A DNA stretch of 64,000 nucleotides from Pseudomonas sp. SCA2728.1_7 (GCF_018138145.1 NZ_CP073104.1:5523001-5587000), one strand, 5' to 3'; numbered from the stretch's first letter, positions 43,747 to 53,780 are shown. Translations and numbers: made by a program. Notes: a model not told the origin generated them from the letters alone.

Positions 43747-46700
43747 TGTTTCGGCACCTTGGAAGGCGGCGCTTCTTCGGCGGTGTCGTTGAAATCGTAG
43801 GAGGCGCGATACCAGGGATGGTAAGTCTCTCGGGAAAAGTAGCCTTTGGCGTTGAGCACTTTAACCACGCGACCCAATGGGTCATAAAACAGCTGATCGT
43901 ACAGTCCGAGTTTGTGCAGTGATCGATCGTTGATGTAGCAATGCCTGTTGGCAAAAAACGGCCGGTACTGGCGCGTCGGCAACCCCTTGTTGTTGTACTC
44001 GACGCGTTCGCTGATGCGCCAGCGTGGATTGGCAGGCGACTGACCTTTATCTATGAGCAGCGAGCAGTCTGTCGGGTCTACCTCGTACGCCTCGCCCGGA
44101 TCGACCAGTTGTTGGGTTTGCAATGACCGGCCAAAACCGTCGACACAGGCCTTGACTATCTGGAACTGTTGCTTGATTACGTCGCCGGGGTAGCGATCGG
44201 CTCTAAGGCTCACCGTGTACACCGGCTCGCGCCAGACTTCTTTTATCGCCGCAAACAATGCAAGTTCATCAGCCGTCAGGTCTTTACCGTGGGTCAGCCG
44301 ACGGCGGGCGCTGGCGCGAATATGCCCGCTGGGTAACAGAAGCCTCTGGTCTATCCATTTTGAGTACAACGCCGCACCGGGCGGAATCTGTCCCATCCAG
44401 CTGAACAGGTCTTTATGCAGCGTACTCGCCGCACGTTGCACGGCGCCCTCCGGATTGGCGATGGCTTTTTCAGGATGGGGATCCGGCAGAGGGATATATT
44501 CGCTCAGTGGGCAGAAGCCGACGGCCGCCCCCCTTTCGCTGCCGTAAAAACTGAACCTCATGGGTTGCCCGGAGGCGTCGTAATGCACTTCCTCGACGTT
44601 TTCATTGGCGTCGGTGATTTCCCGGGGAAGTAGATGGTGATCATCGTAGCGGGTTTGCGTCACACAACCGTCGGGCAGTTCAACGCGGATAATCCTCAGT
44701 GCGAAGGGATCATAGTCAGCGCTGGTCCAACCGTGGCTGAGTGTTTCGCGATAACGTCGCACGTGATGGAAATGCTCGCTATCGTGGTATTCGACATCAT
44801 TGAAGTACGCAGACCACAAGTCCTGATGTGTGCTGCCCCGCGGGATTATCCCGAACAGAAACGGCATTGAGTTGTAACCGATTTTTTTCAGTTCGGCCCG
44901 CACGTCAAAATCCTTGCCGGGCAGGCTGTAGGCGTCCAGTGCGGTTTTGTCCAGCAGCGCCACTTCCACCCGGCCTGACAAGGCTTCGAAACCGGCTTCA
45001 CCATCATTGAGTGGCTTACCGTCTGTGCCCACATAACGCTGCACGGATTGTGTTATCAGTACGTGCAGGTCGAGCCAGGTTTTCGAATCCTGATGTTTCG
45101 TAAAGTTCTCGTAGGACACCTGCGCCGGATTCAGCCCGGCAGGCAGCGTGCCTTTGGGCAACACCAGCGCATTTTCACGTTGTTGGTAGGGCAGGCCCAG
45201 GCGCCATTTTTGTCGATCAGTGTCCAGATCAATGAATCGGGCACGCGACTCCCTCAAATAGAACGATTGCTGTGCATCGTCGTGGGCGTCGCGCCAAAAA
45301 GCGTTTTCATCTTCATCGGCGAAGGGCGCGGGGCTGTCGGCCGTCAGCCTGCGGGCGTAACTCACGTCGAACCCACGGATCAATGATCCGTAGGCGTCCC
45401 GCAGCAGGTTGATGCTGTGCCGACAAAGCGGATCATTGGCGAAACCGTCGTATTGATACTCGATTTCCTCTGCCAGCATCGGCAGTAAAACCGCGGCGGC
45501 ATACCGATCCTGGGGCCGTACTTCGCGCACCAGATAACGCCGCTCTACGACCAGGTAAGGCATGGTGAGGCGCGGTGTGTCGGCGTACGTCTCGCTGCGC
45601 AGAACCGAGCCGACCAAGGCCCGCGCAATCTGGTATTTGCTTTCGGCGTCGAGCGTGGTTTTGACGATTTTATCGACGCCCTTTTTGCGCTCATAACGGG
45701 TGAACAAGGTTTTGCCCAACGCGACAGCCTGCGCATCTCTTTTGAAATAGGTCAGGCGGGAGAGATTCAGCGCGCGGCCCGTGTGGTACCAGGTCAGTAC
45801 TCGTACCGGCTGGCTAAAGCCTGGATCCGGATTGATCGTGGCCGCTTCGCTGTCGGTCTGCTGCACATGACCAAAACCGCGGAATTCGCGCTCCCTGGAA
45901 TCGTAATACCCCTCCTGCCAGGTAAAAACCCGGGTCAAGCAGTTACCGGTGATCTCATCGAGTTGCTGCTGTTGCTTGACCACCGACACCGCAAATGGCA
46001 AACGGCACACTGGCAGGCGCCGGCGTTTGAGCAAGGCGCGTTTTTCATCCAGCCATTCCTGTGCCGAACTGCGATAGGTCACACGGGTGCTGCAACCCAT
46101 GTTGTTATTGCTGGCGATCAGTTGATAGGGTTTGGCCGAGACGAAGTCGTAGCGCCAATGCTGCGGCTGCATGTGCGTCACGGTCAGGATCAGCGTGGCG
46201 CAACCCAGCCCCTGCAGGTCGGCGAAGATAACGTGGCACAACGAGTCGTACCGCACGCCTGTCGGCCAAGGGACAATCACGGGCGTTTGTATGAAACCGT
46301 TACCCGCGCAGTTCAGATAGATCTCGAAAACATCGGATTTCAGATAAATCAGCGCCGGTGCGCCGGAGCCGTCAATGTCGGCAAGGCGCACACGCAACGA
46401 ATCGAACTCTCCATAGTTGAACGGCAACTCGCTGATCTTGCGACCTCTGCCGAATTTGCCATGACCCAGACTTGGCCAATAATCGACCCGGTCATGGCGA
46501 ATGCGGCACAACCCGGGAATATCACTGCCGGTCAGATTGCCCAGCATGACCAGTTCACTGCGTGAATTGCTGAACACTGGCAAGGGGTCGTCGTGGTCAT
46601 GAGTAACGTTCTCAGCCGGCGCGAAGCCTTTCTCACGCAGATTCTGGTAGTAGCGAACGTAGTCTCTGGCGATGATCGCCAATGAAAGCAAACTATCGCC

Positions 46701-48239
46701 GGCGAAGTCGCCGACGACTGCCTGCGAGGAGAAAAACTCCTTCGGCCAGGCGTCGATGGGAAAAAATTCAGAGAGGCCACGCTGTTCGGTCAGTTCACGA
46801 AAACCACTGAAGCCCGGTTGTGCGGTGACCCATTGCAAGTGTCCGCTACCGATCTGGTCGGTGAGCATTTGCAGCACGGCGCTATTACGGTTGGCGACAG
46901 GGATCTTCTCCAGCAACTGCCATTGCTCATAATCGACCTGGTCGGTGTTGGGCTTCGCGCGCTTGGGTTCTCGGTAATACCAGGCCTGGTCGTAACGGCA
47001 GAGCAAACCCGGCAGGCCTTCGCCCCACAGATCGATACAGCTGTAGAAACGGCCGTCCTCAATGCCATTTTGCTGGTCGGATTCGAGAAAGCGCTGCGGG
47101 ACTTTATTGATGCGGAACGCCGAGTACTCGAACTCCACTGGCGCTGAGTTTTCGGCGCTACCGTCGGCATTGAACCCTTGATAGTGCGCCGCGCGGATCA
47201 GGCTGTAGGGCTGCTCATTTGACAGTGGCCCATATTCCAGCAGCAATCGGCGAACGAGTTTGGCGCTGTCGACCGCACCGTCAGGAAAGAGATGAAACAT
47301 CAGCACCTGGTGGCACCGTCTGCGGGTGCCCAGTTCAAAACCTTGTCCGTGGGTCAGAAAAGCGTCGTCACGCACGGGCCAGAGCTTGGTGCTGGCATAT
47401 TCCGGCTTATCAGTGAGTAATGTTCCGCGCTCGCCAAAATCGAACAGCAACTGGAAATACCATCGCGCAGTGGCCGCGGGGTTATCGGAGGTCCAGCTCA
47501 ATAGCTGGTTGCTTGCCACGACGTTGCCGTAGCACACCCGGCGCAGATAACGCTGGGCACGATAGTCATGAACCGGGTCAGGCTCAGCATCGTCAGCTTT
47601 GTATTCGTAGCAGATGTGCTCGCCGCGCGCGTTCATGCTTTCGCACAACAGCCAGGCGCTGACGCGAGACGCATCGTCGGGGGCGGCGAGGCGTGAAGCG
47701 CCAGTCATGCCATAGGCGCGCAATGAGCCATCAGCGCCATGCACTAGCCAGAACACCGGTTCATCGGGCTTCCCGGTCTGCCGTTGCCAGCACTCGCACA
47801 GGGCGAAATCGCTTTCGATTCGCGGCCAGTAACGCACCACTTTATGCGGGCCGATGTCCTGGCCGTTGTATGTGCTCTCCAAACGGTATTTGAGATCGCC
47901 GTTTTCATCCAGCTCGGCCATGCACACTTCGCCATTCTGATTGACGATTTCATCGTGAACGGTGTAGCGCGGCACACCCTTGTTGGTGCGGCGGCTGATC
48001 CGGCTGATGTCTATACCCCACCCCACGCCGAAGGGGCCGTTGCCGCTGTTGCTGTTGTGACGCAGGGTCAGTTGCGGATCATAGCCGCGTCCGGCAGTCG
48101 TCGGGACAGGCAGTTCGAATCCAGCCGTACCGGTCGGGCCGACGGCGCTCCAACTGTTGCCAATGGTGGCGATTGATGAGCTTTTGGCGATGGAAGGAGC
48201 AGTAATGCTCAAGTCTTGATCGGGCATAGGGAAATCCAT
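43743..48239 (-). CDS. Tc toxin subunit B (TcaC/TcdB-like)
   Basis: 1498 residues, the normal size of TcB. N-terminal SpvB domain (about 20-320; SWSAVGPTGTAGFELPVPTTAGRGYDPQLTLRHNSNSGNGPFGVGWGIDI), FG-GAP/beta-propeller stretch (about 380-700; LADIDGSGAPALIYL) that docks on TcA, and TcdB middle segments (SNNNMGCSTRVTYRSSAQEWLDEK; FTWQEGYYDSREREFRGFGHVQQTD), with an RHS-like C-terminus that completes the cage with TcC. No signal peptide, as usual for Tc proteins. First gene of the operon. A 16-base palindrome shared with the TcA and Ig-repeat genes is 57 bases upstream. Confidence 0.95.
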   Translation of the reverse strand: MDFPMPDQDLSITAPSIAKSSSIATIGNSWSAVGPTGTAGFELPVPTTAGRGYDPQLTLRHNSNSGNGPFGVGWGIDISRISRRTNKGVPRYTVHDEIVNQNGEVCMAELDENGDLKYRLESTYNGQDIGPHKVVRYWPRIESDFALCECWQRQTGKPDEPVFWLVHGADGSLRAYGMTGASRLAAPDDASRVSAWLLCESMNARGEHICYEYKADDAEPDPVHDYRAQRYLRRVCYGNVVASNQLLSWTSDNPAATARWYFQLLFDFGERGTLLTDKPEYASTKLWPVRDDAFLTHGQGFELGTRRRCHQVLMFHLFPDGAVDSAKLVRRLLLEYGPLSNEQPYSLIRAAHYQGFNADGSAENSAPVEFEYSAFRINKVPQRFLESDQQNGIEDGRFYSCIDLWGEGLPGLLCRYDQAWYYREPKRAKPNTDQVDYEQWQLLEKIPVANRNSAVLQMLTDQIGSGHLQWVTAQPGFSGFRELTEQRGLSEFFPIDAWPKEFFSSQAVVGDFAGDSLLSLAIIARDYVRYYQNLREKGFAPAENVTHDHDDPLPVFSNSRSELVMLGNLTGSDIPGLCRIRHDRVDYWPSLGHGKFGRGRKISELPFNYGEFDSLRVRLADIDGSGAPALIYLKSDVFEIYLNCAGNGFIQTPVIVPWPTGVRYDSLCHVIFADLQGLGCATLILTVTHMQPQHWRYDFVSAKPYQLIASNNNMGCSTRVTYRSSAQEWLDEKRALLKRRRLPVCRLPFAVSVVKQQQQLDEITGNCLTRVFTWQEGYYDSREREFRGFGHVQQTDSEAATINPDPGFSQPVRVLTWYHTGRALNLSRLTYFKRDAQAVALGKTLFTRYERKKGVDKIVKTTLDAESKYQIARALVGSVLRSETYADTPRLTMPYLVVERRYLVREVRPQDRYAAAVLLPMLAEEIEYQYDGFANDPLCRHSINLLRDAYGSLIRGFDVSYARRLTADSPAPFADEDENAFWRDAHDDAQQSFYLRESRARFIDLDTDRQKWRLGLPYQQRENALVLPKGTLPAGLNPAQVSYENFTKHQDSKTWLDLHVLITQSVQRYVGTDGKPLNDGEAGFEALSGRVEVALLDKTALDAYSLPGKDFDVRAELKKIGYNSMPFLFGIIPRGSTHQDLWSAYFNDVEYHDSEHFHHVRRYRETLSHGWTSADYDPFALRIIRVELPDGCVTQTRYDDHHLLPREITDANENVEEVHYDASGQPMRFSFYGSERGAAVGFCPLSEYIPLPDPHPEKAIANPEGAVQRAASTLHKDLFSWMGQIPPGAALYSKWIDQRLLLPSGHIRASARRRLTHGKDLTADELALFAAIKEVWREPVYTVSLRADRYPGDVIKQQFQIVKACVDGFGRSLQTQQLVDPGEAYEVDPTDCSLLIDKGQSPANPRWRISERVEYNNKGLPTRQYRPFFANRHCYINDRSLHKLGLYDQLFYDPLGRVVKVLNAKGYFSRETYHPWYRASYDFNDTAEEAPPSKVPKQ

Positions 48240-48296
48240 CGCGCTTGACGTGGGCGTGTATGGATTGACGCTAACAAGAACAGGCTGAAATTGAAC

Positions 48297-48312
48297 CTGT
48301 CAGATCTGACAG
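48297..48312 (-). promoter_or_regulatory. Shared Tc-locus palindrome, copy 1 (TcB operon)
   Basis: CTGTCA-GATC-TGACAG, extended to a perfect 20-base palindrome at 48295-48314. It lies 57 bases before the TcB ATG. The same 6-4-6 element precedes the genes at 56862 and 60116. Confidence 0.7.
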
Positions 48313-48372
48313 GTGCGCAAGATCATTTTGTGTGCTTTGGCAGGTTTTTTATCGCGATCGGTTCGCACAAAT

Positions 48373-48414
48373 AAAAACGGCCGGTTCATCGTTGCAGATG
48401 AACCGGCCGTTTTT
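48373..48414 (-). terminator. Strong terminator after fumarase
   Basis: AAAAACGGCCGGTTCATC and its exact complement with a six-base loop, giving an 18-base stem with T-runs in both directions. It separates the TcB promoter from the fumarase transcript. Confidence 0.93.
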
Positions 48415-48429
48415 ATGAGAGCGAAATGC

Positions 48430-49953
48430 TTACTGCACTTCTACCGCCAGGCTTTCGCTGATCTTCTGTTGCCAGATCGCAGGACCGGTGATGTGCACCG
48501 ACTCACCGTTGCTGTCCACCGCAACGGTGACCGGCATGTCCTTGACCTCAAACTCGTAGATCGCTTCCATGCCCAGTTCGGCAAATGCCAGCACCTTCGA
48601 CTTCTTGATCGCCTGAGCCACCAGATAAGCAGCGCCGCCAACGGCCATCAGGTACACGGCTTTGTTGTCCTTGATCGCTTCGATCGCGGTCGGGCCGCGC
48701 TCGGATTTGCCGATCATGCCCAACAGGCCGGTCTGCTCGAGGATCTGCCGGGTGAACTTGTCCATCCGCGTAGCGGTGGTCGGGCCCGCCGGGCCAACCA
48801 CTTCGTCACCGACCGGGTCAACCGGGCCGACGTAGTAGATGAAGCGGCCCTTCAGGTCGACCGGCAGGGTTTCACCCTTGTTGAGCATCTCGACCATGCG
48901 CTTGTGCGCAGCGTCGCGACCGGTGAGCATTTTGCCGTTGAGTAGGACGGTTTCGCCCGGCTTCCAGCTCTGCACGTCTTCCGGGGTCAGGGTGTCGAGG
49001 TTGACACGGCGGGCCGACGGGCCAGCTTCCCAGACGATTTCCGGGTAGGCGTCCAGCGGTGGCGCTTCCAGCGAGGCCGGGCCGGAACCGTCGAGCACGA
49101 AGTGTGCGTGACGGGTGGCGGCGCAGTTCGGGATCATGCACACCGGCAGCGAGGCTGCGTGGGTCGGGTAGTCCATGATTTTCACGTCGAGCACGGTGGT
49201 CAGGCCACCGAGGCCCTGGGCGCCAATGCCCAACTGGTTGACCTTCTCGAACAGCTCCAGACGCATTTCTTCGATGCGGTTCTGTGGACCACGGGCTTTC
49301 AGCTCGTGGATGTCGATGGATTCCATCAACACTTCCTTGGCCATGACCGCGGCTTTCTCGGCGGTGCCGCCGATGCCAATACCGAGCATGCCCGGTGGGC
49401 ACCAGCCGGCGCCCATGGTCGGAACGGTCTTGAGTACCCAGTCGACGATTGAGTCGGACGGGTTGAGCATGGCCATTTTCGACTTGTTCTCGGAACCGCC
49501 GCCCTTGGCCGCCACGTCCACTTCCACGGTGTTGCCCGGGACGATGGAGTAGTGAATCACGGCAGGGGTGTTGTCCTTGGTGTTTTTCCGAGCACCCGCC
49601 GGGTCGGCGAGGATCGAGGCACGCAGGACGTTTTCCGGCAGGTTGTAGGCGCGACGTACGCCTTCGTTGATCATGTCGTCCAGGCCCATGGTGGCGCCAT
49701 CCCAACGCACGTCCATGCCGACGCGCACGAACACGGTGACGATACCGGTGTCTTGGCAGATCGGGCGGTGGCCGGTGGCGCACATGCGCGAGTTGATCAG
49801 GATCTGCGCCATCGAGTCACGGGCCGCTGGCGATTCTTCGCGCAGGTAGGCTTCGTGCATCGCCTGGATGAAATCCACGGGGTGGTAATAGGAAATGAAC
49901 TGCAGGGCGTCGGCAACGCTCTGAATCAGGTCGTCTTGCTTGATCACGGTCAT
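48430..49953 (-). CDS. fumA: Class I fumarate hydratase (4Fe-4S)
   Basis: 507 residues from MTVIKQDDLIQSVADALQFISYYHP at 49953 (GAGGAGC upstream). Iron-sulfur dehydratase that interconverts fumarate and malate in the TCA cycle. Alpha half about 1-300 with cluster cysteines in GHRPICQDTGIV, GAGWCPPGMLGIG and MIPNCAATRHAHF; beta half about 330-507 with GPTTATRMD and GGAAYLVAQAI. Single gene; in P. aeruginosa the orthologue (PA4333) heads the same core block that follows here. Confidence 0.95.
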   Translation of the reverse strand: MTVIKQDDLIQSVADALQFISYYHPVDFIQAMHEAYLREESPAARDSMAQILINSRMCATGHRPICQDTGIVTVFVRVGMDVRWDGATMGLDDMINEGVRRAYNLPENVLRASILADPAGARKNTKDNTPAVIHYSIVPGNTVEVDVAAKGGGSENKSKMAMLNPSDSIVDWVLKTVPTMGAGWCPPGMLGIGIGGTAEKAAVMAKEVLMESIDIHELKARGPQNRIEEMRLELFEKVNQLGIGAQGLGGLTTVLDVKIMDYPTHAASLPVCMIPNCAATRHAHFVLDGSGPASLEAPPLDAYPEIVWEAGPSARRVNLDTLTPEDVQSWKPGETVLLNGKMLTGRDAAHKRMVEMLNKGETLPVDLKGRFIYYVGPVDPVGDEVVGPAGPTTATRMDKFTRQILEQTGLLGMIGKSERGPTAIEAIKDNKAVYLMAVGGAAYLVAQAIKKSKVLAFAELGMEAIYEFEVKDMPVTVAVDSNGESVHITGPAIWQQKISESLAVEVQ

Positions 49954-50222
49954 GAGTCGCGCTCCTCTAAAAGACGGGAACATTTTAATAAGGTGCCTGC
50001 GGCTTGGGTGCATCGGTCGGTCGCAAGCACCTTTCAAGGCACGCCGGGGCTGCTGGCGCGACGCTAAAAAGGCGCGGCAGTATACCGCGCCTAGATGGGG
50101 CGTACACGCGCCGGCAGTCATTCGTTGGTCGCATGGGTGGGCGAATATCGGACAGCGGGTTTGCACTTCAAGAGCCACCCCCTCACCCCAGCCCTCTCCC
50201 CCAAGGGGGCGAGGGGGAAAGG
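49954..50222. other. Region upstream of fumarase, start of repeat element
   Basis: Holds the fumarase promoter (not resolved) and, from about 50178, the repeat boundary CCCTCACCCCAGCCCTCTCCC with GGGGGCGAGGGGGAAAGG. A small hairpin GGCGCGGCAGTATACCGCGCC lies at about 50071-50091. No gene seen. Confidence 0.55.
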
Positions 50223-50730
50223 GAGCCGATCTTCGTGCTGTTCAGACTTGAGTTCGGCTCAGGAAATTGAGCTGATCTTCGTGCTGTTCAGACTTGAGTT
50301 CGACTCGGGAAAGGGAGCTGATCTTCATGCTGTTCAGACCTGAGTTCGACTCGGGAAAGTGAGCTGATCTTCGTGCTGTTCAGACCTGAGTTCGACTCGG
50401 GAAAGTGAGCTGATCTTCGTGCTGTTCAGACTTGAGTTCGACTCGGGAAAGGGAGCTGATCTTCGTGCTGTTCAGACCTGAGTTCGGCTCAGGAAAGTGG
50501 GCTGATCTTCGTGCTGTTCAGACTTGAGTTCGACTCGGGAAAGGGAGCTGATCTTCGTGCTGTTCAGACTTGAGTTCGGCTCGGGAAAGGGAGCCGATCT
50601 TCGTGCTGTTCAGACCTGAGTTCGACTCGGGAAAGGGAGCTGATCTTCGTGCTGTTCAGACTTGAGTTCAGCTCAGGAGCGGGAGCCGATCTTATGCTGT
50701 TCAAACCTGAGTTCGGCTCGGTATTTCAGG
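50223..50730. repeat. 46-base tandem repeat, 11 copies
   Basis: Units GAGC(T/C)GATCTTCGTGCTGTTC-AGAC(T/C)TGAGTTCG(A/G)CTC(G/A)GGAAAG repeat at exactly 46 bases (starts 50223, 50269, 50315 ...). Eleven copies of CTGTTCA(G/A)AC are counted. Some copies have GAGCCGA/TCGGCTC arms that can pair within one unit. No spacers between units, no reading frame used. Array bounded by the CCCTCACCCC... boundary on the left and CCCTCTCCC...GGGTTAGGGTGAGGGG (50764-50798) on the right. Confidence 0.92.
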
Positions 50731-50932
50731 TCGGCGTATCTCGAACAAACAACACGGTCAGTCCCCTCTCCCTCCGGGAGAGGGTTAGGGTGAGGGGCTT
50801 TTGGCGGTATACGCAGGCCACACTTTTGACGTCAAATTTCGAGCCCGAAAATCGGTGGTCATTTATCGACTACGCCTCTAAAGTGGCAGCCGGTCTGTAG
50901 AGTAGGACACTCGGTCAGCCTCTTATCGCACG

Positions 50933-52051
50933 GTGAGTCAACGATTGACCCATAACGCCATTCAACGTCTTTTGCTCAAACGCTTTGCCCTCGCTGCGGC
51001 CACCTATGGATTGGCTTTGCTGCTGCTGTGGCTGGCGTTTTTCACCGGACATTACGCCCAGCCTGTCAGCTCGGTGGCCATCGGCAGTGCGCTGGTGGTG
51101 ATCAGTCAGTCGGTGCTGTTCGCGCTGTTCTGGAGCGGGCGCAACCTGCGCTTTGCCGACCCCAGCCTGACCGAAGCACAGGTGCTGATCGGCCTCGGCT
51201 GGCAGACCTGGCTGATCGCCCATCTGGATGAAGCTCGCGGCGCCTTTCTGGTGTTCTACGTGCTGATCCTGCTGTTCGGTCTGTTCCATCTCAGTCGACG
51301 GGCCTTCATCCGCTGTGCCCTGCTGGTATTCTTCAGTTTCTGTGCAATCACGCTGTGGGAAGGTTACCACTTCCGCTTGCGCGAGCCAGCGCTCGCAGCC
51401 TTGCAGGTGTGCATTCTGGCGATGGTGCTGGCGTGGCTGGTGCTTTACGCACGCTTCGTCCAGGTGTCGCGACAACGCCAGCGCCAGCGCCGGTTTGCCT
51501 TGCAGGCGCATCAGGACACCCTGCGCGGGATGATGCGTCAGCTCGAAGATCTGGTCGCCACCGATGAATTGACCGGACTGTTCAATCGTCGACATTTTCT
51601 GCGTCTGGCCACGCGAGAGCTGAATGAAATGGACGACGATGTCGTGCACGGCCTGGCACTGATCGACCTCGACCACTTCAAACGCATCAATGACCTGCAC
51701 GGCCACGCCGCCGGCGATCAGGTGTTGCAGGCCTTCGCCGGCGTCGCTCAGGCGTGTCTGCGCGACGGCGATGTACTGGCGCGTTATGGTGGTGAGGAAT
51801 TCGTTGTGCTGCTGCCCGATTGCGACGCTGAACGGCTGACCGCGTGCTGTGAGCGTCTGCGCATCGCCTTCACCGACGTTGAACTGGTCGGCCTGAATGT
51901 GCGCAATCTCAGTCTCTCGGCCGGCATGACCCTGCTGGCATTGGGCGATGATCTGGACGACGCCTTGCAGCGCGCCGATCAAGCCTTGTATCGGGCCAAG
52001 CGTGACGGGCGCAATCGGTGTGCGGCCGCGTGGGAGAACGTTGATGCCTGA
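50933..52051 (+). CDS. Membrane diguanylate cyclase (GGDEF), SadC position
   Basis: 372 residues from a GTG at 50933; no ATG exists before residue 162, deep in the membrane part. Five to six hydrophobic helices (15-175), a basic linker (RQRQRQRRFALQ), then a GGDEF domain with intact GGEEF (286-290) and inhibitory I-site RDGD (277-280), so it should make c-di-GMP with product inhibition. It stands where P. aeruginosa has sadC (PA4332), between fumarase and the ferredoxin reductase, but is shorter than SadC as I remember it (487). Its stop overlaps the next start by eight bases. Confidence 0.88.
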   Translation: MSQRLTHNAIQRLLLKRFALAAATYGLALLLLWLAFFTGHYAQPVSSVAIGSALVVISQSVLFALFWSGRNLRFADPSLTEAQVLIGLGWQTWLIAHLDEARGAFLVFYVLILLFGLFHLSRRAFIRCALLVFFSFCAITLWEGYHFRLREPALAALQVCILAMVLAWLVLYARFVQVSRQRQRQRRFALQAHQDTLRGMMRQLEDLVATDELTGLFNRRHFLRLATRELNEMDDDVVHGLALIDLDHFKRINDLHGHAAGDQVLQAFAGVAQACLRDGDVLARYGGEEFVVLLPDCDAERLTACCERLRIAFTDVELVGLNVRNLSLSAGMTLLALGDDLDDALQRADQALYRAKRDGRNRCAAAWENVDA

Positions 52052-52979
52052 ACTTCGCGTCGGTGAGCGACAATGGTCAGTGGCCACGGGCAGCAACCTG
52101 CTCGATGCCCTCAATCAGAATGGCGTCGTCGTGCCTTACAGTTGCCGCGCCGGCAGTTGCCATGCCTGTCTGGTGCAATGCGTGCAAGGCCTGCCCGCCG
52201 ACAATCGCCCGGACGCCTTGAGCGCCGAACAGCGTCAGCAAGGCTGGCGTCTGGCCTGTCAGTGTCAGGTTGTCGAAGACTTGCAGGTGCACACCTTCGA
52301 CCCGATCACCGACGGTCGCCCGGCAGTGGTCGAGGCGCTGGACTGGCTCAGCGACAGCGTTCTGCGCTTGCGTCTGACCCCGCAGCGGCCCTTGCGCTAC
52401 AGCGCCGGGCAACATCTGGTGTTGTGGATCGATCACATTGCGCGACCGTATTCGCTGGCAAGCCTGCCGGAAGAAGATCGTTTTCTCGAATTCCACCTCG
52501 ATTGCCGCCAGCCCGGCGAGTTCAGCGACGCCGCGCGGCGCTTGCAGATCGGCGATTCGATCCGCCTCGGTGAACTGCGAGGCGGCGCCTTGCATTACGA
52601 CCCGGACTGGCACAACCGGCCGCTGTGGCTGCTGGCTGCCGGCACCGGTCTAGGCCCGTTGTTCGGCGTGTTGCGTGAAGCCCTGCGCCAGGATCACCAA
52701 GGCGCGATCCGCATCATTCACGTGGCCCATGATGCCGACGAGCACTATCTGGCCAAACCCCTTGCCGCACTGGCCGCACAGCGGCAAAACCTCACTGTCG
52801 AGCTGTGGACAGCGGCCGAGTCAGCCGCCGCTTTGGCGCAACTGCGCCTTGTTTCCCGGCAAACCCTGGCCTTAGTCTGCGGCTCGACGGCCAGCGTCGA
52901 CGCCTTCGCCCGACGTCTGTACCTGGCCGGATTGCCGCGCAACCAACTGCTGGCCGACGTATTTTTGAGCCGTGGTTGA
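52044..52979 (+). CDS. 2Fe-2S ferredoxin-FAD/NAD(P)H reductase fusion
   Basis: 312 residues. N-terminal plant-type ferredoxin domain with Cys34, Cys39, Cys42 and Cys72 (CRAGSCHACLVQC...ACQC), then an FNR-like FAD domain (RPYSLASLPEEDRFLEFHL) and NAD-binding domain (LLAAGTGLGPLFGVLREAL). Such fusions pass electrons from NAD(P)H to oxygenases or other acceptors; the partner is not here. Starts within the GGDEF gene end (8-base overlap), so both are translated from one message. Equivalent to PA4331 by position. Confidence 0.88.
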   Translation: MPELRVGERQWSVATGSNLLDALNQNGVVVPYSCRAGSCHACLVQCVQGLPADNRPDALSAEQRQQGWRLACQCQVVEDLQVHTFDPITDGRPAVVEALDWLSDSVLRLRLTPQRPLRYSAGQHLVLWIDHIARPYSLASLPEEDRFLEFHLDCRQPGEFSDAARRLQIGDSIRLGELRGGALHYDPDWHNRPLWLLAAGTGLGPLFGVLREALRQDHQGAIRIIHVAHDADEHYLAKPLAALAAQRQNLTVELWTAAESAAALAQLRLVSRQTLALVCGSTASVDAFARRLYLAGLPRNQLLADVFLSRG

Positions 52980-53008
52980 GCGCTGAATTTTCAGACGCGA
53001 GACACGCC

Positions 53009-53758
53009 ATGACCGATGCCATCCTGCTGCAACGCGAACGCGGTTTGCTGACCCTGCGCCTCAACCGCCCGGACAAGAAAAACGCACTGACCCGCGCCAT
53101 GTACAGCCGCCTCGCCGAAGCGCTGAAGCAGGCCGATGGCGATCCTGAGATCAACGCCGTGCTGATCACCGGCAGCGCAGAGTGCTTCACCGCCGGCAAC
53201 GACATCGCTGACTTTATCCAACAACCACCGAGCGACCTCGACAGCCCGGTGTTTCACTTCATGCTCAACCTGCTCGAATGCCGCAAGCCGGTAATAGCTG
53301 CTGTAGCCGGCGCGGCGGTGGGCATTGGCATCACGTTGTTGCTGCATTGCGATCTGGTCTATGTCAGCCGCGATGCGCGATTGCGCATGCCGTTCGTCAA
53401 TCTCGGGTTGTGCCCGGAGTTTGGCTCCAGCCTGATCCTGCCGCGTTTGCTCGGGCAGGCCAAAGCGGCGGAGCTTCTGTTGTTGGGCGAAGGCTTTAGT
53501 GGTGAACAGGCTGCGCAGTGGGGGATTGCCACCGAGGCGTTGGGCAGTGGTGATGCGGCGTTGCGCAAGGCACGGGAAGTGGCATTGCGTTTTGACGAGC
53601 TGCCGGCGGAGGCGGTGCGCATCAGCAAGCAATTGATGAAGGCGCCGGATCGCGAGTTGATTCGTAAGGTGATCGAGGAGGAGGGCGCATTGTTCACCCA
53701 ACGGTTGCGTTCGCCGGAAGCGTTGGCGGCGTTGACCGGATTTATCAAACGGCATTGA
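53009..53758 (+). CDS. Enoyl-CoA hydratase/isomerase family protein
   Basis: 249 residues from ATG 53009. Crotonase fold: LNRPDKKNALTRAMY, oxyanion-hole segment CFTAGNDIADF, GAAVGIGITLLLHCDLVYVSRDARLRMPFVNLGLCPEFGSS. The Glu of PEFGSS matches one catalytic-type acid found in 3,2-trans-enoyl-CoA isomerases, so isomerase activity is as likely as hydratase. It follows the reductase by 29 bases, forming a three-gene run with it and the GGDEF gene. Equivalent to PA4330 by order. Confidence 0.88.
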   Translation: MTDAILLQRERGLLTLRLNRPDKKNALTRAMYSRLAEALKQADGDPEINAVLITGSAECFTAGNDIADFIQQPPSDLDSPVFHFMLNLLECRKPVIAAVAGAAVGIGITLLLHCDLVYVSRDARLRMPFVNLGLCPEFGSSLILPRLLGQAKAAELLLLGEGFSGEQAAQWGIATEALGSGDAALRKAREVALRFDELPAEAVRISKQLMKAPDRELIRKVIEEEGALFTQRLRSPEALAALTGFIKRH

Positions 53759-53780
53759 GATATTTGTTGTATGGATTGAC

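Noticed and set aside
38210..48239. Type VI secretion or contact-dependent RHS toxin with immunity gene
   Set aside because: The RHS proteins are preceded by a full TcB subunit with ATGA coupling and TcA lies nearby; no VgrG, PAAR or small immunity gene follows either TcC.
50223..50730. CRISPR array or coding repeat (open frames exist through it)
   Set aside because: 46-base units have no spacers, and 46 is not a multiple of three, so no repeated peptide would result; frames are by-products of GC-rich repeats.
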